A stretch of 64,000 nucleotides of DNA, taken from positions 186,001-250,000 of the forward strand of contig NZ_RQET01000009.1 of assembly GCF_004769195.1 (NCBI RefSeq), read 5' to 3'. The position numbers were made by a program, and so were the translations under genes. Of the stretch, positions 36,615-45,105 are shown one piece after another. Every line of letters begins with the position of its first letter. The stretch's first letter is position 1. Origin of the DNA: Leptospira fletcheri. Lineage in GTDB: Bacteria; Spirochaetota; Leptospiria; Leptospirales; Leptospiraceae. The notes under the pieces are model-generated. The model had not been told where the DNA came from. It ran no database searches and was given only the letters and a program-made list of their open reading frames with translations.

Positions 36615-38183
36615 TCATTCAACCATTTCCGCGGTTTCTTCCGCTCTCCGATCGCCCGAAATCTCTCCGGCTTTTTTCGGATTTTTGAGGGTGTATAAGG
36701 CCCCTGCCGCGAGTACGGTCGAGATCCCGGCGCAGATGAGGATCACGAGGCGCATAGAATCCAGAAACGCCAGACGAGCCGCCTCCGTAAGCGCAGTGCC
36801 GAACTGTTCCGGCAAATCCTTGGCGATTGCCACCGCCGCTCCCAGGGTACTTCTGGCGGCTTCGAGTGAATTCGGGTCCACGCCTTCCAAGGAAATTTCC
36901 TTCATTCGATTTCTATAAACTGCAGTCCCGATGCTGCCCAGGACGGCGATTCCCAGTACCCCGCCGAACTCCGCTCCGGTTTCCGAAATGGAAGCCGCCG
37001 CACCAGCCCTTTCCGGAGGAGCGGCGCCCACGATGATGTCCGTTCCTAGGATGACCACGCAGCAGATCCCGTTCGACAAGCATAAGGCGCCTAGAAAAAT
37101 ATATACGAGTCCGGAATCACCCTGGATCTGGAAGTAGAGAAAAAATCCCAAGATGCAGAGAATACAACCGCCGATCACCACGTAAAGACGTCTGATGCGT
37201 TTGACCAAAATCGGAACCGTTAAGGATCCCATTACATTTCCCACCGCTCCCGGAAGGGTCCAGAGTCCCGCCTCTAACGGAGACAATCCCAGAACCAATT
37301 GAAGATACTGTGTAACGAACAAAAAACTTCCCAATGCCACGAAGATGACCATCGTATTCGCGACCAAGGCCCCCGAAAAAGTGGGGATTTTGAAAAGTTC
37401 CAGATCCAGGAGAGGATCGGAGAGAGTCTTTTGTCTTTTTACGAAGAGATAGCCCACGAATATACCTGCGAAAATGAACGCTAACGGAATCTTCCCGAGG
37501 CCGTCTTCGGAAATTTTTTTCAGTCCGTAGATCACGGAAAGAACACCCAAAAGAGAAAGAAGCGCGCTCGTAAAATCCAGTCTGCCCGCGTTCGGATCCT
37601 TGAATTCCGGTAATAATTTCGGTCCCACTAACAGGAGAAGGATCATTACCGGCACGCTCAAAAGAAATACGGAACCCCACCAAAAATGTTCCAGCAACAT
37701 TCCCCCTACCAAAGGACCGATCGCTCCTCCGATCGAAAAGCTGGTTCCCCAGATACCGATGGCAAAGGTACGTTCATTCGCGTCCAAAAACATGTTCCGT
37801 ATCAGGGAAAGTGTGGAAGGCGCGAGGGTCGCGGCGGTGATCCCGAGTAGAGCTCGGGTACAGATGAGCATCTCGGCACTATTGGAAAACGCCGCGAATA
37901 CGGACGCGGCTCCGAACGCGGCGGCGCCCATGAGCAATAATTTTCGTCTACCGATACGATCTCCCAGGGTTCCCATGGTGATCAAAAAGCCGGCGACCAA
38001 GAATCCGTAGATATCCACGATCCATAGCATCTGCGAACTGGAAGGCTTCAGTTCCGCCGCGAGCTGGGGAATCGCAAGATAAAGCACCGTCAGATCCATG
38101 GCGTATAATAAACAAGGTAAAGCGATCACCGCCAAGCCGATCCATTCCTTGCTACCGGCGCGCGGACTAGAGTTCGGATTCAT
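36615..38183 (-). CDS. MFS drug/multidrug transporter, DHA2 (EmrB/QacA) family
   Basis: Proton-driven efflux pump of about 522 aa with 14 hydrophobic segments. Motif A appears as LGDRIGRRKLLLMG after the second helix. DLTVLYLAIPQLAAELKPSSSQMLWIVDIYGF is the DHA2-type first helix pair, with the Asp near the start of helix 1. The start at 38183 is chosen because AAGGA lies 8 bases upstream and the ATG follows the reductase stop by one base; the longer frame to 38285 would overlap that gene. The substrate is unknown. Confidence 0.9.
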   Translation of the reverse strand: MNPNSSPRAGSKEWIGLAVIALPCLLYAMDLTVLYLAIPQLAAELKPSSSQMLWIVDIYGFLVAGFLITMGTLGDRIGRRKLLLMGAAAFGAASVFAAFSNSAEMLICTRALLGITAATLAPSTLSLIRNMFLDANERTFAIGIWGTSFSIGGAIGPLVGGMLLEHFWWGSVFLLSVPVMILLLLVGPKLLPEFKDPNAGRLDFTSALLSLLGVLSVIYGLKKISEDGLGKIPLAFIFAGIFVGYLFVKRQKTLSDPLLDLELFKIPTFSGALVANTMVIFVALGSFLFVTQYLQLVLGLSPLEAGLWTLPGAVGNVMGSLTVPILVKRIRRLYVVIGGCILCILGFFLYFQIQGDSGLVYIFLGALCLSNGICCVVILGTDIIVGAAPPERAGAAASISETGAEFGGVLGIAVLGSIGTAVYRNRMKEISLEGVDPNSLEAARSTLGAAVAIAKDLPEQFGTALTEAARLAFLDSMRLVILICAGISTVLAAGALYTLKNPKKAGEISGDRRAEETAEMVE

Positions 38184-38184
38184 T

Positions 38185-38748
38185 CTATTTATCCTTTTTC
38201 GGTCGATACAAAAGGGAAACGAGTCCCGAATCGAAACGTTTCCAATCGAAAAGTTCAAGGTGCAGTATAGACGAAAGTCCCTCAAAAAGCGGCTTCCCTT
38301 TTCCTAAAAACAGCGGATTGATCATAATCCTATACTCGTCGATCAATCCTTGTTCCGCTAAGTAAGCGCCTAGATTCGAACTGCCGAAGATCGCGATATC
38401 CTTTCCGGGCGTTTTTTTTAGAACCGAAAATTCCTCTTTTACGTTTTCACGGATCAATCTGGTATTTTTCCAATCCGCCTTCGTTAAGGTTCTAGAACAG
38501 ACGATTTTATCCAAATCGTTCATTCTTTCCGCAACCAGCGGGTCCTGTTCTACGGCCAAGGAGGTAGGCCAATACCCCGCCATAAGTTCGTAGGTACGGC
38601 GACCGAACACCAGAGTGTCCACCTGATCCAGAAAGTCCATCGCATATTCGTTAAACGAATCATCCACATAGTGCCAATCGATTTCTCCATTCGATCCGGC
38701 GTAATAACCGTCCAGAGTGGTCAACATTTGAAAAACGATTTTTCTCAT
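38185..38748 (-). CDS. RibD C-terminal/dihydrofolate reductase-like protein
   Basis: 187-aa NADPH-dependent reductase-fold protein. MRKIVFQMLTTLDGYYAGSNGEIDW and DTLVFGRRTYELMAGYWPT are typical of the stand-alone RibD_C family (YwjB/YyaP-like), and IAIFGSSNLGAYLAEQGLIDEYRIMINPLFLGKGKPLF is its conserved second half. The ATG at 38748 follows AGGAG and matches family starts; upstream frame sequence overlaps the next gene. It is not the folate enzyme itself. A second paralogue stands at 54125. Confidence 0.85.
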   Translation of the reverse strand: MRKIVFQMLTTLDGYYAGSNGEIDWHYVDDSFNEYAMDFLDQVDTLVFGRRTYELMAGYWPTSLAVEQDPLVAERMNDLDKIVCSRTLTKADWKNTRLIRENVKEEFSVLKKTPGKDIAIFGSSNLGAYLAEQGLIDEYRIMINPLFLGKGKPLFEGLSSILHLELFDWKRFDSGLVSLLYRPKKDK

Positions 38749-38810
38749 CTTAGTACGCCTCTCCTGTCTTTGCTTTTGGCGACCGAACGGGTGCATCGGA
38801 ACATACAGGA

Positions 38811-39350
38811 TCATTTTTCCAGAATTCGCTTGAGATTCGCCAATCCGGTTTCGAATTCCGAACCGACCAACTTGTCTACATCGCAGAACACCGACATTAC
38901 TTTCGAGAAATAGTGATTGGCGCCGTACATGGTCCACGTGATTCGAGCGGTCTTTCCTTCGGAGGTGATGGTGTATTCCACGGTGTCATGAGCTTCGAAG
39001 GGTTTTACAAAATCCAATTTGAGCACGATCTTGGAAAAAGGGATCGTTTCAGTGATTTCCATCCTTCCGACTCCGGCTTCCTTGCCTTCCCACTCGTACA
39101 CCGCTCCTTTTCCGGTTTCGGATCCGCTGAATTTCCTCCGCATTCCCGGGTCCTTTTCGAAAGGAGACCAGGTGGATCCTTGGCGCAGATCCGTCAGTAC
39201 GGAATATACTTTTTCCGCGGAGGTTTGGATCTCGATCGACCTTTCGATACGGAATTGGTCCGGCTTGGTGGCCGCAAATCCGATCACTCCTAGTAAGAGG
39301 ACTAGGACCAAGAGTCCGATTCCCTTTAAAACCGATTTTAACCGAAGCAT
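38811..39350 (-). CDS. SRPBCC protein with N-terminal membrane anchor
   Basis: 179 aa. A single hydrophobic helix (GIGLLVLVLLLGVIGFAA, residues 10-27) anchors a START/Bet v1-like (SRPBCC) domain: FRIERSIEIQTSAEKVYSVLTDLRQGSTWSPFEKDPGM. The family binds hydrophobic ligands. It lies in a run of ArsR, DoxX, SRPBCC, SRPBCC, reductase and efflux genes on one strand. Confidence 0.82.
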   Translation of the reverse strand: MLRLKSVLKGIGLLVLVLLLGVIGFAATKPDQFRIERSIEIQTSAEKVYSVLTDLRQGSTWSPFEKDPGMRRKFSGSETGKGAVYEWEGKEAGVGRMEITETIPFSKIVLKLDFVKPFEAHDTVEYTITSEGKTARITWTMYGANHYFSKVMSVFCDVDKLVGSEFETGLANLKRILEK

Positions 39351-39441
39351 AGTTTCTCCCTACGAATCCGAAGATTCGATTCTAAAAATATTCAGGACGA
39401 TCGACGGAAACAATTCTCGTCGATCGCATTCGTCGCGTTTT

Positions 39442-39915
39442 TTACATCTTAGACAGATAGTCCGCAAGTTTCGTGAGAGTTTGGTTCAGACCTTCCGTCG
39501 CTCCGTACTTCTCGACTACTTCGTTGCGCGCTTCCGCAGTCTTAAAGACCGACTTCATGTAAAGTTCCGTTTTTCCATTCTTTTCCGTAAAGATTACGGT
39601 CACCTTGAATTCTCCCGGATAATCCGCTTCGCCGGTACCGTGGGTATAGACGAGTCGACTCGGTTTGACAACCTCGGTGTAATCGATCTGATTCGGATAA
39701 TCCGTTCCGTCGGGACCGTGCATGATGAATTTCCAGACTCCTCCCGGTTTCACTTCCATGCTATCGATCGTATTCGTAAAACCGTTCGGCCCCCACCAAT
39801 GGACGATGTGTTTCGGATTCGTCCAGGCTTCCCAAACCAATTCTCGGGGAGCATCAAAAATTCTCGTAGTAGAGATTTCCCGGTCCGCAGTACTCGATTC
39901 CAATTCTTTTTCCAT
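39442..39915 (-). CDS. AHSA1-like SRPBCC protein
   Basis: 157 aa. The signature TRIFDAPRELVWEAWTNPKHIVHWWGPNGFTNT is diagnostic of AHSA1/Bet v1-like proteins, followed by FIMHGPDGTDYPNQIDYTEV. The ATG at 39915 follows an AAGGAG site; the frame's upstream part overlaps the DoxX gene and is discarded. A close relative lies at 49228 in the same window, sharing the WWGPxGFTNT and MHGPDGTDY segments. Confidence 0.87.
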   Translation of the reverse strand: MEKELESSTADREISTTRIFDAPRELVWEAWTNPKHIVHWWGPNGFTNTIDSMEVKPGGVWKFIMHGPDGTDYPNQIDYTEVVKPSRLVYTHGTGEADYPGEFKVTVIFTEKNGKTELYMKSVFKTAEARNEVVEKYGATEGLNQTLTKLADYLSKM

Positions 39916-39941
39916 GTCCGATTTCTCCTTTTGAAACGGTC

Positions 39942-40370
39942 TTAGTTCAGAGTGCCTGGGAGCCTTTTGCTTTCCGGTCGAAGCGCCCAGGAAGCGGCGA
40001 CGAGGAGGAGCACCACAAGAGGAGTGATGATATGCCAGACTGCATTTCCCGCAAACGCGTTCGCTGCACTGGCGGCCGTGAGATTGAACAACATTCCCGC
40101 ATAGGCCCATTCCTTCAAAAGAGCCAGCCTAGGAAGCAGGATTACGATTCCGCCTAACAACTTCCAAGGACCTAAGATCATCGGAAAATACGGTGGGAAT
40201 CCTAGTTGTTGCATTCCGGCTGCAACCTCCGGACTTCCGCTTAAATAAATGATCCCTCCCGAGCCGAAACTCGCGGCGACAAGAACGGTGGTAACCCAAT
40301 ACGCGATATTCCGAATCAGGATTCTTGTCTTTGCCGGATTATGACCGGCTTCTTGTGTCGTCGTGTCCAT
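39942..40370 (-). CDS. DoxX family membrane protein
   Basis: 142 aa with four hydrophobic helices. GSGGIIYLSGSPEVAAGMQQLGFPPYFPMILGPWKLLGGIVILLPRL matches DoxX-like proteins. It overlaps the ArsR-type gene by 32 bases and precedes the AHSA1 gene by 26, so ArsR-DoxX-AHSA1 form one unit, a common arrangement for AHSA1 loci. Confidence 0.82.
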   Translation of the reverse strand: MDTTTQEAGHNPAKTRILIRNIAYWVTTVLVAASFGSGGIIYLSGSPEVAAGMQQLGFPPYFPMILGPWKLLGGIVILLPRLALLKEWAYAGMLFNLTAASAANAFAGNAVWHIITPLVVLLLVAASWALRPESKRLPGTLN

Positions 40371-40707
40371 TCTGTTGTAACTCCTTCAAATATTCTTCCA
40401 GACGATCGAATCGCTCTTCCCAAATCTTGCGATAGCGGTCGATCCAATCGGACGCTTCTTTTAAGGGACCTACTTCCAATTTTGCCGGGCGCCACTGGGC
40501 CTCCCGACCTCTCGAAATCAGTCCTGCTCTTTCCAATACTTTCAGATGTTTGGTGATCGCAGGCAGACTCATATCGAAAGGTTCCGCGAGTTCCTTCACG
40601 GAAGCCTCCCCCCCTTGGAGGGTGGATAAAATTTGCCTGCGAGTCGGGTCCGCAAGTGCGGCAAAGGTGACGCTCAACCGATCTTCCAGTATCGCAGATG
40701 AAACCAT
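40339..40707 (-). CDS. ArsR-family transcriptional repressor
   Basis: 122-aa winged-helix regulator. VTFAALADPTRRQILSTLQGGEASVKELAEPFDMSLPAITKHLKVLERAGLISRGREAQWR is the complete ArsR HTH and wing. No metal-binding Cys motif (CVC) is present, so it belongs to the non-metal subgroup usually paired with AHSA1 proteins. The chosen start at 40707 overlaps a palindromic operator. A long upstream frame to 40881 is rejected because the promoter lies within it. Confidence 0.88.
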   Translation of the reverse strand: MVSSAILEDRLSVTFAALADPTRRQILSTLQGGEASVKELAEPFDMSLPAITKHLKVLERAGLISRGREAQWRPAKLEVGPLKEASDWIDRYRKIWEERFDRLEEYLKELQQNGHDDTRSRS

Positions 40708-40758
40708 ATAGTTAATTAACCAACTGGTAAAATAATAGATAGGAAGACTTTTTGTCAA
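40701..40758 (-). promoter_or_regulatory. promoter and operator of the ArsR-DoxX-AHSA1 operon
   Basis: Minus strand: a perfect -35 TTGACA (plus coordinates 40753-40758), a 17-base spacer and TTATTT (40730-40735) as a weak -10. The operator ATTAACTATATGGTTT (40701-40716) overlaps the ATG. It is nearly the same as the element over the start codon of the other ArsR gene (46119-46138). Confidence 0.5.
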
Positions 40759-40887
40759 TGGAAAAAAGAAGAAGGCCCTGCATTTTCCTGCAAACAGGTG
40801 AGTTCGAAAGGAAATCTCGGACAAATTGGCAGAAACGGAAAGACAGCCCCGCCCGGATTTTGTCCTGGGGGGCTGTTCCAAGGTGAA

Positions 40888-41337
40888 TCAATCAGGCAGG
40901 ATTCTTTTGAATAGCACCGAGTCCAGAGCCCAAGCCCCTCCTCCGGAAAGAACGAGAAGACCCGAAATTCCGACGGCTAAAATATGATATTCGAATCCTT
41001 CTCCCGCTTGGGAACCGAACCAATTCATGAAGAATCCGTTTTGCCTTTGGTAGATCGCGGCCCCGATCATGACCAGGCCGATCCCCAAGGCCGAAATTCG
41101 GGTCCCGAAACCGAAGATCAGTCCTAAGGCACCGAAGGATTCTGCAAGAATCACCAGCACGGAAACCTGGCTCGGAATTCCCTGGGAGGAGAAGAAGTTC
41201 ACTGTGGCAGAAAAGCCGTAGCCTCCGAACCATCCGAACAATTTCTGTAAGCCGTGGGGAAGCATTACCGCTCCGAGCGTGATCCTCGCAATCGTATAAG
41301 CGAAGTTCGCCTCCGTAAAAAGCAATTTTTCGATCAT
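40888..41337 (-). CDS. DoxX family membrane protein
   Basis: 149 aa, four hydrophobic helices. TIARITLGAVMLPHGLQKLFGWFGGYGFSATVNFF is the canonical DoxX N-terminal signature, followed by VLVILAESFGALGLIFGFGTRISALGIGLVMIGAAIY. AGGAG lies 7 bases before the ATG at 41337, which fixes the start. It lies between an AraC regulator gene and the ArsR operon on the same strand. Confidence 0.88.
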   Translation of the reverse strand: MIEKLLFTEANFAYTIARITLGAVMLPHGLQKLFGWFGGYGFSATVNFFSSQGIPSQVSVLVILAESFGALGLIFGFGTRISALGIGLVMIGAAIYQRQNGFFMNWFGSQAGEGFEYHILAVGISGLLVLSGGGAWALDSVLFKRILPD

Positions 41338-41428
41338 TCCATTCTCCTGTGAGAAGCGATTTCCCTCGCCTCCACGGAAGGAGTGTAACACGCAAGCGGA
41401 GTTTTCGTAAATGGACGGATCGATTCTT

Positions 41429-42292
41429 CTATTGCACTTTTCGCACTCGGTTCCGAATTTCCGCGGGAGTCAATCCGGATCGGATCTTTACGTACCGACT
41501 GAAATATGCTGAATCGGAGAATTCCAAGTCTCTAGATATTTCCGAAAGACTCAAGTCGCTGTGAATCAGGAGTCTCTTAATCTCCAACATAATTCTGTCA
41601 TGAACCAGGGATTTTGCGGATTGCCCGAGGACGGATTTGCATTGTTTGTTGAGAAGAGCTGGAGAAAGACCCAAAGCTCGAGCGTAAAACGCTGTGCTTC
41701 TTTTTTGCAGAAAAAATTCGTCCAGCATCCGCTGGAATTCCGCGACTTTGGAGTCCCGAGAGGAGAAATTCGATACCTGGTCGTAATCCTTTTCCAATTG
41801 CAAAAGAATCAATTGGGAGATCGCATTTAGAGCTCTCGGATCTTCCTCGGCTTTCCAGGAAGATACCAATCTTCCGAAATCCGATCTTAAGGATTCGATA
41901 TCCTTAGGTACGATTCCGGAAACCGTGGATCCGTATCGAAAGAAAGGAAAGTCTCGGAGGGAAGATCGAAAGCCGTTTTGCGCGTAAAAATCCGAGGAGA
42001 CTTTCAATGCATAACCTTCGATGCGGCCGATGAAATTCCAGGAATGGACCTGCCCCGGTTTTAAAAAGAATACCGAATTTTTACGGATTTCGAACTCCGT
42101 AAAATCTATGGTATGAGTTCCCGCTCCTTGCAGAAAAAAGAAAACCGCAAAGTAATTGTGTCTATGAGAACTGGAATATTCCCGGAATGAAGGCGGGAGT
42201 TCCTCCAATTTGCCTGCGTAAAAAACGGACTCGGGAACTCTTTCTATTTCCGCGAGTGAAAAGGAAGGAATGGAAATTTCCCGCTCGACCAT
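41429..42292 (-). CDS. AraC-family transcriptional regulator
   Basis: 287 aa. The N-terminal cupin-like sensor (RHNYFAVFFFLQGAGTHTIDFTEFEIRKNSVFFLKPGQVHSW) is followed by a C-terminal AraC double HTH (ALLNKQCKSVLGQSAKSLVHDRIMLEIKRLLIHSDLSLSEISRDLEFSDSAYFSRYVKIRSGLTPAEIRNR). The second HTH is well preserved. It may control the adjacent DoxX gene; that is inference from position. Confidence 0.88.
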   Translation of the reverse strand: MVEREISIPSFSLAEIERVPESVFYAGKLEELPPSFREYSSSHRHNYFAVFFFLQGAGTHTIDFTEFEIRKNSVFFLKPGQVHSWNFIGRIEGYALKVSSDFYAQNGFRSSLRDFPFFRYGSTVSGIVPKDIESLRSDFGRLVSSWKAEEDPRALNAISQLILLQLEKDYDQVSNFSSRDSKVAEFQRMLDEFFLQKRSTAFYARALGLSPALLNKQCKSVLGQSAKSLVHDRIMLEIKRLLIHSDLSLSEISRDLEFSDSAYFSRYVKIRSGLTPAEIRNRVRKVQ

Positions 42293-42361
42293 ACAGGGTT
42301 TTTAGAATTCCGACGCGGAAACGCAAATCAAAAATCAGGTCCCGCGTCGGAGAAGACACGT

Positions 42362-43198
42362 TTACTTTTCTACCGGCATCCAGATTTCCAGACCGCCCTC
42401 CCCGGTAGCGGGATTGAACTCCTTTCCGTACTTTTCGAAATTCGGCGCGTTGACGGGTTTCGTACCGGACTCAGGAAACCATTTGTTCCAGATCGCGGAA
42501 ATCGTGGACCGGATTCCGGCGATATGTCCTTTATGGGAAAATACCGCATAACGTTGAGTGGGCAGCTTCAAACGGACCAGGCCGCTCGGCAACGAATGGC
42601 CTTCGGCGACTTCTACAGCGCTCAAATAATCGAAGTTTCCTTCCTCGTCGAAGTTATAACAGACCCCGTAGGCATCCTCTCCGATCTGTCCGGGAATGTT
42701 TCCTAGATAAGGGGAAAATTTCTGCCATTGGTTCGGAATTCCTCCGGGGGATTGGCAATCGTAGCGTTCCAGAATGCCGACCATGATTCTGGGATTTAGA
42801 GTTTCGAATCGCGGCGGGTCGAGTGCGACGGTAATAGGTTGGGAATTCATCGTGATAGCCTCCACTAGATCGATGTTCTTCAGGTGTCCTAGGTTTCGTA
42901 CCTGATCGGGAGTGGCGGAAAACTGGTCGCGGAAGGCACGGGTAAAAGCTTCATGAGATCCGTAGCCGACTTCGAGGGCTAGGTCGAGAATCGATTCCCC
43001 GGTTTCCATCAGTCGCTTTGCAGCTTCGCTTAACCGACGAGCACGAACGTATCGCATCAAAGAGACTCCCATCGCGTCCGCAAACGTTCGGGTGAGATGG
43101 AAGGGTGAAACTCCGGAAGCCTTTGCGATTTCCTCCAAGGAGATGTTCTCCCTGGAATGACTTTCCACGAACCAAAGGGCCTTCTGAACGAAATTCAT
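42362..43198 (-). CDS. AraC-family regulator with GyrI-like effector domain
   Basis: 278 aa. The N-terminal double HTH (NISLEEIAKASGVSPFHLTRTFADAMGVSLMRYVRARRLSEAAKRLMETGESILDLALEVGYGSHEAFTRAFRDQF) precedes a GyrI-like/SOUL-type small-molecule domain (about residues 125-278) with RFETLNPRIMVGILERYD and FSHKGHIAGIRSTISAIWNKWFPESG. This is the Rob/SoxS-like layout, as in multidrug-response regulators. I chose the ATG at 43198, matching family starts (NFVQKALWFVESH). Confidence 0.9.
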   Translation of the reverse strand: MNFVQKALWFVESHSRENISLEEIAKASGVSPFHLTRTFADAMGVSLMRYVRARRLSEAAKRLMETGESILDLALEVGYGSHEAFTRAFRDQFSATPDQVRNLGHLKNIDLVEAITMNSQPITVALDPPRFETLNPRIMVGILERYDCQSPGGIPNQWQKFSPYLGNIPGQIGEDAYGVCYNFDEEGNFDYLSAVEVAEGHSLPSGLVRLKLPTQRYAVFSHKGHIAGIRSTISAIWNKWFPESGTKPVNAPNFEKYGKEFNPATGEGGLEIWMPVEK

Positions 43199-43271
43199 GC
43201 CGTTTCTATCGATGCTTAGGAATGGAGAATACCAGACCTGCAAGCAATTCGCTTGATACTTCTTGCGATCC

Positions 43272-43297
43272 AAAAAGAAAAATCCGATTCATCGGAA
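43272..43297 (-). terminator. terminator after the SRPBCC gene at 43349
   Basis: On the minus strand TCCGA-TGAA-TCGGA forms a tetraloop hairpin followed by TTTTTCTTTTT. It lies about 52 bases after the gene's stop and before the AraC/GyrI gene. Confidence 0.45.
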
Positions 43298-43348
43298 ATT
43301 TTTTCCGATTTTTAGAATTGTTACCGGAAAAAGGGAAAGGGCAATCAT

Positions 43349-43777
43349 TCAATCGTTTACGTGAATCTTGACATCGTACGGGGCAGGATGTCCTTCTCCG
43401 CGCTCCACCCAATTTCTGAGACTCAAAAGAAAAGTGGCCCATTTCGTGCTGCAATGGTACATGAATTCCACCGGAGATTTCCATCCTGCATGGGAGAAAA
43501 GAACGAAGGTCTGCTTTTCCTTGTATACCAGTTTGAAAGTGACGGAGGTATCGATCCATTCCTCGGGACCTTCCATACATCTCCATTCCAAGAGTTTGTT
43601 CTTCACGAATTTCGTGACCTTCATCTTGGTAAAACCGAAATCCACGATTTTGCCGAGTCCCGTATTTCCCGAAGTCTCGGTCGTCCACCAATGAGACAGT
43701 CCTTGGATCGTATTGATCGCTTCGAAAACCTGATCGGGCTTGGATCGGATTCCTACTCTATGAAGTATGTCCGGCAT
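43349..43777 (-). CDS. SRPBCC (AHSA1-like) protein
   Basis: 142 aa. ILHRVGIRSKPDQVFEAINTIQGLSHWWTTETSGN and FTKMKVTKFVKNKLLEWRCMEGPEEWIDTSVTF fit the START/Bet v1-like domain. The ATG at 43777 overlaps the end of the upstream membrane protein gene by 20 bases, so the two are co-transcribed. This is one of five SRPBCC genes in 11 kb. Confidence 0.82.
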   Translation of the reverse strand: MPDILHRVGIRSKPDQVFEAINTIQGLSHWWTTETSGNTGLGKIVDFGFTKMKVTKFVKNKLLEWRCMEGPEEWIDTSVTFKLVYKEKQTFVLFSHAGWKSPVEFMYHCSTKWATFLLSLRNWVERGEGHPAPYDVKIHVND

Positions 43778-44219
43778 GGGAGTCCTCCTTGTAAAACCAG
43801 GCACCGACGAAGATACCTAGGAAGGTAGAAACGAAACTTCCGACCAACTGTCCCGTAAGAATACGGTACGGGAAAATACCTAGAGTGATGAAATCGATGG
43901 ACACGGAAAGCTTCGAAGCGATCCAAAGAACCAAAGCAGCGATCAAAGCAGTTTTGTGTCCGGCGCCGAAGCGGGGACGAATTCCGGCGTAAATCCAAAC
44001 TCCGACGACACCCTGGAGGAAACACATCAAGGCCCAAAGCAAAAGAGAATCGGATTGGGGCAAGGGATGGATTACTCCGCTGGTTCTTTGCATCCAACCT
44101 TCGAAATCGTTTTTAAGAATGCCACCGTTTACGATGCCGGCAACAACGAAGAAAATCAGCCCTGCTAGGATTCCTCCTAGAAGCACTCTCGGGAAATTGA
44201 TACTGGTCTTTGTCGTCAT
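43758..44219 (-). CDS. hypothetical membrane protein, four helices
   Basis: 153 aa with helices at about 12-30, 60-78, 88-106 and 120-140. The pattern (GGILAGLIFFVVAGIVNGG... GTFVSTFLGIFVGAWFYKE-like end) is common in small uncharacterised proteins linked with SRPBCC genes. A GGAGG site stands 8 bases before the ATG. Distantly similar in layout to the protein at 44676. Function is unknown. Confidence 0.7.
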   Translation of the reverse strand: MTTKTSINFPRVLLGGILAGLIFFVVAGIVNGGILKNDFEGWMQRTSGVIHPLPQSDSLLLWALMCFLQGVVGVWIYAGIRPRFGAGHKTALIAALVLWIASKLSVSIDFITLGIFPYRILTGQLVGSFVSTFLGIFVGAWFYKEDSHAGHTS

Positions 44220-44244
44220 ATCGGTCCTCCGACCCTAATCAGTT

Positions 44245-44679
44245 CTATAAATGAATGATGTCGATATTTCCCCAAGAGGCCTTTAGATATTCGGCCACAA
44301 AATGCCTATGGCAGTGCTCATGGGAAGGTTCGCTACAAAGCAGACAAGCGCCGTCGAAGAGATTTTTAGGAAAGAGGGTTTCCACTTTCCGTTTCTTCAT
44401 CAGATTTACGAATTTCTTCTCGAAAACCTTCCAATCGCCCTTGTTCTTTTTATATTCGTCTAATATCTCCTGGGTCGGGGCCAGGTCCACGGAATGCACA
44501 TAATCGATATGCGGAATCTCTCGCAGAAAGAACTGCAAATCGTCTTTTTTCGTGAAGCCGGCGAGCTGGGATACGTTGTTCAAACGGATGTCTATCACTC
44601 GCTTTAATCCGGGTTGCTTGAGCAGTTCGAAAAATTGGGATGCACTTTTTTGGGTGAATCCTAGAGTGAATAGCTTCAA
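44245..44679 (-). CDS. DUF488 family protein, TTG start
   Basis: 144 aa. KLFTLGFTQKSASQFFELLKQPGLKRVIDIRLNNVSQLAGFTKKDDLQFFL and the C-terminal LLCSEPSHEHCHRHFVAEYL, with its Cys and CHRH signature, identify DUF488. The start is TTG at 44679: AAGGAG lies 6 bases upstream and the TTG overlaps the TGA of the preceding gene (TTGA). The longer ATG-initiated frame from 44760 would run deep into that gene. Function of the family is unknown. Confidence 0.85.
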   Translation of the reverse strand: MKLFTLGFTQKSASQFFELLKQPGLKRVIDIRLNNVSQLAGFTKKDDLQFFLREIPHIDYVHSVDLAPTQEILDEYKKNKGDWKVFEKKFVNLMKKRKVETLFPKNLFDGACLLCSEPSHEHCHRHFVAEYLKASWGNIDIIHL

Positions 44680-45092
44680 GCGCTTCTCCTTGCCACAAGC
44701 CTTTCCGCGAGAACCCCCATAGGAAGATAGGCAAGCGTCAGATCCGAAACAATGAACCAAACCGGGGCAGGAAGCGTAAAGGAATTCATCACTCCGCCCA
44801 ATAGAAAAAATGCGGCCACACCGAGTGCGAATTCCCTTTTGTGGCTTGCTGCGAGAAAAGAAACGGCGAGTCCGCTCGCGAACGTTCCTAAGGCATGGGC
44901 AAATAAGGGAATCATAAAATGTTTCGGTTGTAACAGATGTATGGAGGCCCTTAATCCTTCCATAGTCGTCAGATCGGCGCCGTCAGGAGGAGGAATCAGT
45001 CGACCTCCGAGAGTGATGATCCCCATATTTACGAAACTACCGAGAATGATTGCGGCGAGTATGGAGAGAATATTTCTTAATTTAGGATTCAT
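44676..45092 (-). CDS. hypothetical membrane protein
   Basis: 138 aa with four hydrophobic helices (about 8-28, 58-78, 84-102, 112-130). ILSILAAIILGSFVNMGIITLGGRLIPPPDGADLTTMEGLRASIHLLQPKHFMIPLFAHALGTFASGL resembles a small uncharacterised bacterial membrane family. Its stop overlaps the DUF488 TTG start, so both are translated in tandem. It lies 13 bases after the methyltransferase stop on the same strand. Confidence 0.72.
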   Translation of the reverse strand: MNPKLRNILSILAAIILGSFVNMGIITLGGRLIPPPDGADLTTMEGLRASIHLLQPKHFMIPLFAHALGTFASGLAVSFLAASHKREFALGVAAFFLLGGVMNSFTLPAPVWFIVSDLTLAYLPMGVLAERLVARRSA

Positions 45093-45105
45093 AATGTACC
45101 TCTTA

